Positions 23,626 to 34,838 of a stretch of DNA of 64,000 nucleotides are shown here, piece by piece. The notes under the pieces are model-generated. The model was given only the letters and a program-made list of their open reading frames with translations. It made no database searches and had not been told where the DNA came from. Both the position numbers and the translations under genes were made by a program. Each line of letters opens with the position of its first letter. The stretch's first letter is position 1. This stretch comes from Eunapius fragilis (Eukaryota; Porifera; Demospongiae; Spongillida; Spongillidae), in contig OY811985.1 in NCBI GenBank assembly GCA_963681505.1, positions 3,771,271 through 3,835,270 on the forward strand, written 5' to 3'.

Positions 23626-25112
23626 ATATTTATAGCACTTACTAAAAACCTAGTCAGATTAATGGTCCTGGTGAGATTGCTGTCGGGTTTGCTATGATCA
23701 AATGCAAATAAAGTCTCCCATAGAAGACAAGGAACACTTGGAATTCAGATTTATATAAGGTGGTACCAAGTAAAGAGTTCAACGTATATAGCTGATGCCT
23801 CTGTACCTCAAGATCAGAGCGATTTGTGACACACATTTTCACCTATAAGTGCCCGGGGCAGAAAGCTTTTAATAGTTTCAGGGCTTTAATAATGAGTATA
23901 TATGCCATTTGTAATGCACGCACGCGACTGTGACAACTTTGATACTCTCCGCTACTAAATATCGCGATAGGCCCCCTTTTTCACTGCATGTGACTATATC
24001 CCAGACAATTATATACAGTCCATGAATAGTACGCAAATACAATGGTTTCGACCGTTCTTCATATATATATATAGAAGTATAATTGCATTAATGTGATGTT
24101 GAATGGGTTGCTGAGATTTACGTCATAGAGCTATATTAGCCCCACACCTCGAAGATCACTCAATGCTTCTCTCGCCGGAGTACAGAACTTTTCGTTTAGG
24201 TCATATCGACTACTTTTATCTCGATCCGCTTTCGTACTAGATACTTGTTGATCAACTCTTCTTGGATCGGGTCCATTCAATAAATCAGTAATGGAAGCCG
24301 TGTGATAATAATTCTATAGTGTACCACACTTGAACTTCCATTTGTATACTATATATATACTGCCGGATAATTAAAAAATTAAAGCAATCTGTTCAAGTTT
24401 TGGATGTAAGTTTTGGATGTAGGTGGCTTGTCCTCATTTCACCATCAAGATGGTTAACTATTATTGGACAATGTATACATGTGTCATACCTCTATATATA
24501 TTGGTGTGAAGTGGTGACGTAACGCATCATTAAAAAATATTTTTTTGTGCATACGAGCGCTCATACACGCATACATACACACACACACGCACACGCACAC
24601 ATACACACACATACACAATCCATACACACCATGTAACATTCCAGCCCTATATCAGTATTACTAACAGTTTTTTTCCTCATCAGTTGTGCATTGCAGCATG
24701 TACTTCTTGTTGTACCCTGCCGGAAGAGGAACCGCTTTCTGTAGAACGCTCATTCATTTTGATGCATACCATAAGCTATAGCACAAAGCATTTATTTTCC
24801 GCAACTAATGAAGTAAAGGCTCAGAGATCTGTATCGTAAGACAGGCATCGCATTAACTTATAATGTTACAGTTTTGGTACACCCCACCTATTGTTGAAGC
24901 ATCCACAATCCTGCATACATCTATAACATACATTTTGTACAGGCGTGTTGCAGACTCGCACAGTGTCACGTAAAGCAACATTATACAACATGTAACATTC
25001 CTTATTCATTGCTTGCACGAACATGACAATGCTCTTATCTTTTGGCGGAGGAGTAAAATACTCTAGACACCTAAATTATGATTAGCTAGTAGTCTCATGG
25101 AACAGTCACATT

Positions 25113-25175
<63 letters not shown>

Positions 25176-25487
25176 TACTCAAACACGCAAGCACACACAA
25201 ACACACACACAATGATGCAAGCAAAGTTGTGCAAAATGGTATAACTCCAGAACTGAACATTTAAATAAACTGAGCAGTAAATTTTAATAACTACCAATTA
25301 ATAACTTTAAATTAATCACTGGCATGATTTTGGTTTGAATAGCATAATTTTTCAATGCTCAGTTTTGGAGTTATATCAGTTCTACCAATTCACAGATTTT
25401 GCGCTCACCCTGTATACTGAAAAGATCTTTAAAGTTCACGGGAAATGCTATCCAGATGGGTGATTTCTGGACACTGTCCCATATAGA
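23626..25487. other. intergenic with short CA tracts
   Basis: No supported exon. CA-rich stretches occur at 24575-24625 and 25113-25212. A copy of the dispersed GGGTGATTT(n)TGGACACTGTCCC motif lies at 25458-25486, directly before the hairpin. Confidence 0.55.
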
Positions 25488-25775
25488 ACAAGTAAAGAAA
25501 AACATTCTCTAACGAGAAAGTTGGTGGGATATAGGAATTGGAGGCAATGGTGGTGTAAAAAGGAAGGGAACAAGGTTTTGGGAAAAGAAAAATGAGACAA
25601 AAATCCTATATTTAGCACATGTAAATGTAACAGAACCAAAAGAAGTGCTAAATATAGGATTTTTGTCTCATTTTTCTTTTCCCAAAACCTTGTTCCCTTC
25701 CTTTTTATACCACCTTTGCCTCCAGTTCCTATATCCCACCAACTTTCTCGTTAGAGAATGTTTTTCTTTACTTGT
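25488..25775. mobile_element. 288-bp foldback: 131-bp arms, 26-bp loop
   Basis: The arm at 25488-25618 (ACAAGTAAAGAAAAACATTC... to AGCAC) is the nearly exact reverse complement of 25645-25775. The arms differ at only a few bases. A related half-arm lies at 50163-50250 and a diverged hairpin at 29967-30190, so this is a repeat family. A transcript would form a long double-stranded RNA. Confidence 0.9.
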
Positions 25776-26980
25776 TTCGTCTATTTTTAAATATATTGTC
25801 GATGATATCTGCGAATACTGGCAAGTGCTCACAAGTTATAGTTATGACTTAGCCTCTTTAAATAAAGATCGGGCACTTATGCAGTCCCCCCACCCCCAAC
25901 TTCAATTAACGTCACGAGCAGACACCCGCTTGTGTTAAGGATCAGCATTTTACCGAAGCGGGAGGACTCTAACTCGTCGACCGTTTCGATTTTGAAGGTA
26001 TTCCTCTCGTCGTTTAGCTCTCCTCTTTTTTGTTGACGGGAAGGCATTTTGACAAAAACAACTTTGCTAGCCAAAAGTGGTGAAAACTGTGATCAAATGA
26101 AATTCTAATTATAACGCTGCACAAAGATAATTATACGCGAATGTTGCCATGGGAACGCTTCAATTTAGCACTCCGCATTATGATTACGTATGCCAGCTTT
26201 ATTCATATATTCATATATCGAAGATGTCCTTCCAGGAGATTCTAAAGCGATTGGTATCTTTTAAACCGGAGTTATACTCACCCGAGAAGAAGAATTAGAA
26301 GACGACGACGACGATGGAGAAGAATTGGCCTGGGGACGAGGAAAAACACGAGTTTTTTTTTTTTTTTTTTTTTTTGTTCTCTTAAAGCAAACAGTTTGAA
26401 GGCTGAAGCAAAACATTAAAATGAACGTCTTTGCCTTCTGGTTCGATAGCAACAAATCGCTAAACTATCCGTTTCTTGGTACGCGAGTCGCGATTTTAAT
26501 ATGATATTCACGACCCGGGTCAATTTCTATATAGGAACTACTATCGTAGTTCCTGATATATCCACATGACCCACCCATTTTAAACGTTCCATATTGCAAT
26601 ATACATTTTTGCCATACCGCGATAGACATGGGATATACGGAGATAGACGGAAGAATGGACGGAGATAGACGGAAATATACAAAACGTATAATAGCAGGTT
26701 CAGCTGGTGTTCGACCATACACGATGGGATTATATAAATCCACAAGACCCATTTTCTCATAGAACATTTGCATGTCGCGATGCAGCAGCCCTGCGTATGA
26801 ATTGAATTTATTGGTTTGAAATTTATGTCGACGTGTCAGGTGACGATAATTTGCGGCTTGCTTTCTGGAGGATGAATGTGAAAATATTTTAGGTCTCACC
26901 CTGTTCCATCCAGTTTTAAAAGGTCCATCTAACCGTGTAGCTAATTACAGTACCCATTATGTCCTTCCTAACACCCGTCA
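25776..26980. other. region with unassigned minus-strand open frames
   Basis: Minus-strand pieces include MPSRQQKRGELNDERN (about 26050) and a Ser-rich stretch ending at a consensus donor TCTCGG|GTGAGT (about 26282). A 144-codon frame at 26465-26899 contains FYEKMGLVDLYNPIVYGRTP. None is recognised and no consistent gene model could be built. Confidence 0.3.
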
Positions 26981-28254
26981 AATATATGGGACAGTGTCCA
27001 GCAAAATCACCCTTCTGGGTAGTTTTTCAAGTTTTCAATTTTTTTTTTTTTTCATTTTCAGTGAATTCCATAGAGCTTCTATCAAAGGGTCCTTACGGGT
27101 CCGTGTATACTTCCGCCATTCCTAAATTTCATTGGTTTCAATTTTTTCAGAAATTGAGAATTTGCTTTTTCTTCCAATATTTCATTGTTTCATCAAATTC
27201 AATTCATGCAAGTAAGCAATTCCGCCTGTATTCTTTTTGATAGATCTCAAATTTTGAATCAATGCACTGTATATTTCCGCCAGGTCCGTGGATAAAAGTG
27301 CCATTCAATTTTCCAATTCTTCGAATATATTAAAATTTACATTTTCGATCAATTTTTCCAATTTTCACGCAATTTTCTTCAATTTTCTAATTTTTCTAAT
27401 AATTGAAAATTTTAGTTTTTGACCATATTTATGCAATTTTCTCAATTTTGGCATCGTGCATCATTGATTTTTCCGTCGCGCGTTCAATTTTCTATTGTGT
27501 AAAATAATTGGATAATTGCATACTTAAATTTTAACGCATGCTGCCTCATTTCAATTTGTCAAATTTTCATCATCGTAAAAATTGGAATGGAACTGGATCC
27601 TCTTACCTTTGGGTATGGGACGCTCCTCTATACATGTGTATAATCCAATTCGTCCATTCCACGAGGGAGGGCCCCCAATTCAGGATAGTACCCTTGTACT
27701 CCCCCCCTCTTGGTTACTTTCTTTGGCAAGTCCATATGCACGCACGCACTAGTACGGACGCGCGCGCGCGTGCACGGACTAACACTGTCGTCGCTATGGT
27801 GCATGCACGGACTAACACTCTCGTGCTATGGGCGAATTAGATTAACAGGAGGAGCATACTCGTCCCACCCTGGTATAGCCAAGGAAATATCATCATTTGG
27901 CAACAAAACAGATATCTGTTATGTGATAATGGCATCTCATTCTTATTCTTAGTCTTCATTCACTCACTCAGCCATGGAGCAGCATGGCATCCAATTAATT
28001 CGTCCATGCCACGAGGGAGGGCCCCCAATTCAGTTCAAGGATAGGACCCTAGTACTACCCTCTTAGTTACTTGCTTTGGCAAGTCCATATGCACGCATGC
28101 ACGGACTAACACTCTCGTCGCTATGGTGCATGCACGGACTAACACGGGCGAATTAGATTAACAAGAGGAGCATACTTGTCCCATATGCACCCTGGTAGCC
28201 AAGGTAACGATCACAAGGAATCGTCATTTCAATTGGCAACAAACGCTATCTTGT

Positions 28255-28361
28255 TCATGCTGAAGAAAGAAGAGCAGTTAAAAGGCCTAAATATTCAGCA
28301 TGGTCTGATCTAAACACTGCCCCCCAAGTGCTGAACAATAAGAAGTCAAAGATTAAACGGT
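28255..28361 (+). CDS. possible exon inside the inner element
   Basis: An open stretch reads KRYLVHAEERRAVKRPKYSA, then WSDLNTAPQVLNNKKSKIKR, up to a consensus donor AACG|GTGAGT. It is basic and protein-like but matches no family I know. No acceptor-linked partner exon was found. Confidence 0.3.
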
Positions 28362-29966
28362 GAGTCCATGCATGCAATATTGTATCTGAACCTGCGGCAG
28401 CAGGTTCAATATAGGATTGATTGAGGGTTGATGAATACTATAGCAAGTACTGTGGTGAAATAAGTGAGTAAATTACTGAGCACTCTGATGTGTAATTTAA
28501 CTGGATGTAATGTTTACTCAGGTTTTGTCTCTTTGAACCAAGAGATGATACAAGGCAGGTGCATTGCATGCTGCTTGACAGGGCACTAAATAGCAATAAA
28601 AACTTACCAAGAAATGGTAATTTAAAGAAGCGCATGAATGGTTGGCTGACAAATTATGCATTAGATCAGGGCATGCAGCAGTGTGCAAAATAAATTGCTT
28701 GGCTTAGCACTGCATATATGTCGAGAAAAAGCGGCAATGTTCCTAAAATCTGTACTTCAATAAATGCACTATTAACATTTCAGATTGAAATGGAATTGAT
28801 ATGAAGAGCTCAGAGCCATACTTATATGAAACATCATACACAAGAATAGAAGTAAGGGTGAAAGTAGTGACCTTCCCAATACAGTGTTTCCAATAACAAT
28901 AGATGATATACAGGATGATAGATGATGTTGGGCAACAGTCATGTATCTATTTTGGAGGAATAATAATCGTTTTGTTGTTGTCACATCAACTATAAAGGTT
29001 ACAGGTTGGTTGGTGTAGCAATATAATGCTGTTACAATGTGAACAATGATTATCACAAGTGGGGAGGGTGTGGAGGGGATACACATTGCTGACAGTCTTT
29101 CTGGTCAGTATGTATGTGCTGAATAAGATATGTCATAGTGCAATGTGATGTCAAACAAGGCTACAATACAGCCCATATTCATGTGTGTTATATTCTGTGT
29201 ATGTGCACTGTTTGGCATTCAGATTTTATTCAATGACCAGTGTACTCGTGAGGTAAAATAAAATAGCCTGGGTTTTATAATGAGCTCAAAGCATGTGCAC
29301 AGTTGTCTAAATATGTGGGTGAGTGACTGTCATGTGTATGTATGTGGCCAAAAGTAGGCAACAATGAGTGAGTGTAGAGAGACTCATGACACCCCTGCCT
29401 TGAGCAGATAATACATGTACTTCTGATCAAGCAGATTTACATGGGGGACCTATTCCCTTGGCTAACATAACAGCAGACATTGTATGTCAGAACTGTTAGG
29501 AGTTTGAAAGTGGATCATCCCAATTAGATTTGACATACTGACTCCATTGTTTCTTTACACGTTTTGATCCAGCTATATATTCAGTTACATGTATGCATGA
29601 AGCAGACCGTTCACCGCGCTAGGACTGTGTTTGAACACCTCTCAATACAATATCCCACAATACGAGGAGCGCTCATGATGAAGGGTGAATGGGGTTTTTA
29701 TATAGCGGGATGTGGAATACCAGTACTACACTGGTTTTGAGTCCTGCTCTGTGCATCACACATATATGCAGGCTAGGGATTGCCTCAGCATGCTGGTGTT
29801 TCCTCCAGATGTTACATCAACACCCGTAGCTGTTGACAACAATGCTTCAGTTTTGGCTGGCTTCTCTGACAATGTAGGTGACATGCTGCTAGGTAGTGGA
29901 ATATAATGGTGTAGTTAACACCTCCATCTAAAGCCAGGAAAAATAAAGGAAACAAGCAGATAAAAA

Positions 29967-30190
29967 ATTTCTCTTTGGTAAATAGAGTGGGATGTAGGAT
30001 TAGCATTGGTGGTGTAAAAAGCAATGAAACAAGACACATTATGGATTGGTACCAGAATACAACAAGACGGTCCTACATTTAGCAAACTGAAATTCAAAGT
30101 GCATGGTTCTTGGCTAAATGTAGTCTTGTTGTATTCTGGTACCAATCCATACTATGTCTTGTTTCATTGCATTTCTCAAAGAGAATTTTT
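29967..30190. mobile_element. diverged hairpin of the 25.5-kb foldback family
   Basis: GCAATGAAACAAGAC...TACATTTAGC (30020-30084) pairs with GGCTAAATGTAG...GTTTCATTGC (30111-30170). The right arm lacks about 40 bases present on the left (GGTGGTGTAAAAAG side). The GGTGGTGTAAAAAG-N-GGGA(A)CAAG layout is shared with 25549-25575. Confidence 0.65.
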
Positions 30191-30390
30191 AAAAATCTAC
30201 TTGTAAAATAAGAGTAACGAGTATGGTTTGAGCGACATCTATAAATGATCATGTACATGAAGAGCAAAATCAGTCTTCAGGTGGAGAATTTATGGTAGTA
30301 TTAGTTAATGCTCTTCCCTCACATCCATTAACCAATTACATGTCATGATATGAATTTAATACACTAGTTTTATGAATTATATAATAAATA

Positions 30391-30830
30391 GTGAGAGATG
30401 CTGATCCAGTGAGAGGTCTTCCTGCTTTGGTAGCAGATCTTGGTGTGAGAGGTTTGTGGGCTGCCCAGACTGAGGCATTACTTGATATTCGTGTCATGGA
30501 CACTGAAGCCCAGTCATACAGTATAGTCGCACTGTTGATTCTGTTCTCCTATCAGCTGAGTTACCTAGATGCTGTTGAGGCTAGACATGCATCTTTCTCC
30601 CCTTTTGTCACCTCAATTCCTGCTTGTGAAGCTAACTCTAACATGAAGCTTTTAGCAATAAATATACCATTGAAGTGGGGAAAAACCATTAAGTGAAGTG
30701 GCTGGATGGGAAAGGGCGACGTTGGTGTTTGCTATACTAAGAGCCACAAAACTGTGCATAAGAGGAAGCAGAGTGAAATGGAGGAGTGCAGTTCACATGG
30801 ATGATGGGGATGGACTACCCACAATAGAAT
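30391..30830 (+). pseudogene. relic of a multicopy ORF family (retroelement-like)
   Basis: The frame reads VRDADPVRGLPALVADLGVR, then GLWAAQTEALLDIRVMDTEA, YLDAVEARHASFSPFVTS and KWGKT, with a stop at 30694. After a frameshift the similarity resumes as WERATLVFAILRATKLCIRG, SRVKWRS. From memory, blocks like RGLW..Q.....D.RV.DTDA.SY, H.SF.PFV.S and A..RAT.LC.RGSR recur in many invertebrate and algal repeat ORFs linked to reverse transcriptases. The name is uncertain. This copy is broken. Confidence 0.5.
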
Positions 30831-31349
30831 TTGTATGTGCTATTATGTTTGTGCATGTGCTTGAATATATGTTATTTATTCCTTCGTATTTTTTATATTT
30901 TGTTAAGTACTTCTGGTCGGATGCTTCAAAATGAGATGCAGCTAATTTTCATTATGGAACAAAAAGGCTTAAGACGATAGAACTGCATATGTACTTGAAG
31001 CCCATTTCATTACCTGATACATGTATATTGCGCATATGAGTCAGTTATACATAAATGACCAGAAATGTAGTGGCTATTCCATTCACCTATGAAATACTTC
31101 AATACTCACGACAGCAACATTAAGTGAGAACCAGTACACTCAATATCGGCCTTTCAGGATAGTTTACGAATGTACATCAACTTAATTGGAGAAATTTTAA
31201 CATTCATGGATTATTAATTACTTGCATTTTTCTGATATGCTGACCAATAACTAGCTGTATTTATGTTTGCTGCAAACATTGTCAGGGCCATCACCTATTT
31301 ACTGTTGTTGCCGGTAAACAATGCCAGCAAGCTGCAAGTGCTATCATAG

Positions 31350-31700
31350 GCTCCACCTGAATGTTGTATTGCTGCATGCACATGCATGAGGAAATTGTGA
31401 ATGTTATTAGGTCATCATCATGTTGACAGTATAGTACCTGTGTCACAGGAAATTTGGACGGTGACAATATTCAGGTACATCTAGGATTATTCAGACTTCA
31501 GATACATCTAGGATTACTTCAAAATACATTAGGATTACTTCAGGTACATCTAGAATTGCAAGAGGAAGCCCCTCATGGCCCACAGGGACATTAAGAGCGC
31601 TAACGTTCTGGTGAATGGGGACCTCACCTGCTGTAATACGGACTATTCACAATTTCCTCATGCATGTGCATGCAGCAATACAACATTCAGGTGGACAGCT
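31350..31700. mobile_element. ~350-bp MITE with 53-bp inverted ends and internal tandem repeat
   Basis: CCACCTGAATGTTGTATTGC at 31351 is mirrored at 31697, and pairing runs on through TGCATGCACATGCATGAGGAAATTGTGAAT. Inside, an ACATCTAGGATTACTTCAG unit repeats about four times (31470-31560). Confidence 0.75.
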
Positions 31701-31988
31701 GGCTGTACATTTGCTTGTTGTTAGGCAGCCAAATGTTGTGTAATCAAATATTTAATTAAAGCAATGATCATAATTACTGGATTGGAAATAATCACCACAT
31801 GTCCCCCTGTGGAAAACAAGAGGTCTTCTTGTAAAAAGCTGCAGGACAGCTTTAATTCCGATGTACCAATGCCATTCCAAATTACAAACTTTCAAATATG
31901 AAATACACATGCCACTTACAAGTATCTTGAACTTCTGCACAGGGGGTCATGTATGAGGGCAAGGGGGCAGGCAGTCATGTATGAGGGC

Positions 31989-32014
31989 AAGGGGGGGGGG
32001 GGGGGGGGGGGGGG
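31989..32014. repeat. poly-G run
   Basis: About 26 G preceded by a direct duplication of GTCATGTATGAGGGCAAGGG (31945 and 31973). Confidence 0.95.
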
Positions 32015-32097
32015 TATCAGACCACCTTATAACCTCATTGCAAGCCTAGTGGCCAAACGAGTAAAGGTAGTGTGTGCTTCTCTGCCCCAGTAGCCAT

Positions 32098-32265
32098 AGG
32101 TCTTATACAGCCAGCCCCCATGGTAAGGGTAACTTGGTAGTCTTATACAGCTAGCTCCCATGGTAAGGGTAACATGGTGGCTTTATATAGCCAGTCCCCA
32201 TGGTAAGGGTAACATGGTGGTCTTATATAGTCAGCCCCCATGGTAAGGGTAACATGGTGGTCTAC
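32098..32265. repeat. 40-bp tandem repeat, about 4 copies
   Basis: The unit GGTGGTCTTATATAGCCAGC plus CCCCATGGTAAGGGTAACAT repeats four times with few differences, directly before the transposase relic. Confidence 0.9.
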
Positions 32266-32269
32266 AGAG

Positions 32270-32742
32270 CTTCGAACAGAATTAGAATGTCACTCTGTGA
32301 CAAGTTGGACGGAAAGAGCCCAGAGGATCGAAAAATGGGTCCTAGTACTGTGTTGACAAAGGCTGAGGAAGCAATGCTAGCAGCATTCTGTATCAGGTTT
32401 CTGAAATGTGGCTTCCCCATAAATCGTCAATATTATTGCCAAGGTCGTCAAGGCAGATAAACGCAGAAATCCATTTAAGGATGGTAGGCCAGGCTTTTGC
32501 TGGTTTCAGGGTTTTATGCGACGGAACTCTGAACTTACAGAACAATCTGCAGAAATGTTGACAGGGGGGAGGGCAGTTGTAACTGAAGCTGCCATTCGAA
32601 AATGGTTTCATGACATCCAGGCCTATACTGTGGAGGAGGAAGAAGCTGCAGATCTCTTGCAGGCTCCAGAACAAATCTTCAACTTTGATGAGTCGAATAT
32701 TCTCCTTGCCAGGAAGAAGGGGAATGTTCTGGGACCTGTAAA
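32270..32742 (+). pseudogene. pogo/Tigger-like transposase N-terminal part, broken
   Basis: Pieces match the usual order of a pogo-type transposase. GPSTVLTKAEEAMLAAFCIR and KCGFPINR come first. A +1 frameshift near 32425 leads into NPFKDGRPGFCWFQGFMRRN, then GGRAVVTEAAIRKWFHDIQA and QIFNFDESN, the position of the first catalytic Asp. The sequence is cut by the MITE at 32743 and I see no continuation. It is a different lineage from the 11.8-14.6 kb element, which uses a psq helix-turn-helix. Confidence 0.7.
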
Positions 32743-32911
32743 GGGGCCGTTCATAAATTACGTCACGCAGAAGGGGGGGGGGGGGGGGGATATCAGCCAC
32801 TGTGACGATGTATACATTAAGCATACATCAGTATGGGATAATGTGTGACGGGGGGGGGGGGGGGGGGTCAAATTCCGCCATTTTTGCGTGACGTCATTTG
32901 TGGACGGCCCC
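32743..32911. mobile_element. GGGGCCGT-ended, poly-G MITE inserted in a transposase
   Basis: The ends GGGGCCGTTCATAAATTACG and, in reverse, GGGGCCGTCCACAAATGACG are continued by TCACGCA on both sides. The inside has two G runs (32776-32789, 32850-32868) on the same strand. It interrupts the pogo-like transposase reading frame. Confidence 0.8.
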
Positions 32912-33013
32912 AAACTATAAAAGCTTCTTACAAACATCAAAAGAAAATGATATTAATTTAATTAACGCCTTTTTTAGTGCGGAGCAGATGGCATCAGGAA
33001 ACTGTACCGTCAC

Positions 33014-33978
33014 CAACGGGAGGGAGGAGAGGGAGATTGAGGGGATGGAGAGGTGGGGATGAAGGGGATGGAAGGGATGGAGGGGTGGAGAGGGGGAGAG
33101 GATGGAGGGGAGGATGGATGGAGAGGAAGGGATTGGAGGGGGTGGTTGAGGGGTGGAGGGAGGGAGGGGAGGAGGGGTGGAAGGGGGTAGGGGTGGAGGG
33201 GAGGAGGGGAGGAGGGGTGGAAGGGGGTGGATGAAGGGGGTGGAGGGAGGGGATGGAGGGTGGAGGAAGGGGAGGGGAGGATGGGTGGAAGGGGGTGGAT
33301 GGAGGGGCGGAGGGGGTGGAAGGGGTTGGATGGAGGGGGTGAAGGGGGTGGATGAAGGGGTGGAGGGGATGGAAGGGATGGAGGGTTAAGGGAGTAGAGG
33401 GGTGGAGGGGTAGAGGGGATGGAAGGGTAGAGGGGATGGAGGGGTGGAGGGGATGGTTGGGGTGGAGGGATGGAGGAAGTGGAGGGTATGGAGGGTATGG
33501 AAGGGGTGGAGATGATGGAGGGAGGAGGGATGGAGGGTGGAGGGGATGGCGAGGTGGAGGGGGGAGGGGATGGAGGGGAGGAGGGATAGAGAGGAAGGGA
33601 TTGGAGGGGGTGGAGGGGGGATGGAGGGGTGGAGGGAGGGGAGGGGAGGAGTGGAAGGGGGTGGATGAAGGGGGTGGAGGGAGGGGAGGGGAGGAGGGGT
33701 GGAAGGGGTGGATGGAGGGGCTGACGGGTGGAAGGGGTTGGATGGAGGGGGTGAAGGGGGTGGATGGAGGGGTGGAGGGGATGGAGGGTTAAGGGAGTGG
33801 AGGGGTGGAGGGGTAGAGGGGATGGAGGGGTAGAGGGGATGGAGGGGTAGAGGGGATGGTGGGGGTGGAGGGATGGAGGAAGTGGAGGATATGGAGGGTA
33901 TGGAAGGGGGGGGGGAGATGGAGGGATGGAGGGGATGGAGGGATGGAGGGATGGAGGGGATGGAGGGGTGGAGGGGAT
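33014..33978. repeat. purine-rich GGAGGGGATGGAGGGGTGGA minisatellite
   Basis: Nearly 1 kb with almost no pyrimidines other than T, made of shifting GGAGGGG/ATGGAGG units with higher-order repeats (33100-33400 resembles 33585-33790). It gives spurious 344-codon Pro/Ser frames on the minus strand. It is followed by two copies of ACGAGAGTGTTAGTC from the element arm. Confidence 0.9.
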
Positions 33979-34036
33979 AGCGACGAGAGTGTTAGTCCGT
34001 GCATGTACCATAAGCGACGAGAGTGTTAGTCGGTGC

Positions 34037-34838
34037 AAGGACACTTAATTATTACATGGACTGGAAACCACCGCGTAACCTAATACAATAAATTGTCGCA
34101 ATCCTCGTTGCGCCTCGTTCCCAACCTTTTCAGACAAAAAAAGGCTTTTGTGAAGTTGTCTTAGCTTTGGAGTGGCTTACAGTTACAGAAAGCTGTTCTT
34201 TTGTTGAGGTAAACCCGTTATAAGTCTTAAGGATTACGTTAACATACGGGTCTTAGCTTCTACGTGCATGTTTGCCTCGCTACGCTATTTTGGTTAGGCT
34301 CTTGGACACACCGATGAGTAGACATTTGTTATGAAAGGTGTTTCCAGCGCTTAATGGTATGATACAAGTCCTATGTTAGTTTGTATTGAAAAGGATGTTT
34401 CTTAAAGGAAGGGCAAACGATTTTAATCGAACGATGCGCATGTTTTGTTGTCAGGCCACTGCAAATATGGTAATAGTTATGGCCTTATTTAACGTTTCAC
34501 AATATACCAGGATGGTTTCTCTAAGTCCAGATTATATTTACATGATGAACGAACCTATATTTATTTCTATACATTGCCTTGAACTGATGTTTATTAATTA
34601 TTGGTTCATTGCTTATTTTGAATTAGCGATGCCAAAAATGCAGAAAGGGAAGCGAAGAATGGTTTATACATAACAAAAACCAACGTCACAGCACCCCAGT
34701 CAAGTCCCAGTCTTCTGATGCACTATAACAATCACATCGTCGTGTACATGTACTAACTCATTAATAATTCATGAGCAACGAGGATAGCGACATGAATTTA
34801 TTGTGGTTTCCAGTTCATGTAATAATTAAGTGTCCTTG
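34037..34838. mobile_element. 0.8-kb element with GGACACTTAATTATTACATG ends
   Basis: The left end GGACACTTAATTATTACATG then GACTGGAAACCAC is mirrored at 34793-34838. A 95-codon open frame at 34386-34673 lies inside but has no recognised motif. It sits inside the inner large element next to its right arm. Confidence 0.65.

Noticed and set aside
33010-34044. 344-codon Pro/Ser-rich frame on the minus strand
   Set aside because: A direct result of the purine minisatellite; every frame is open because the bases that make stop codons are rare.
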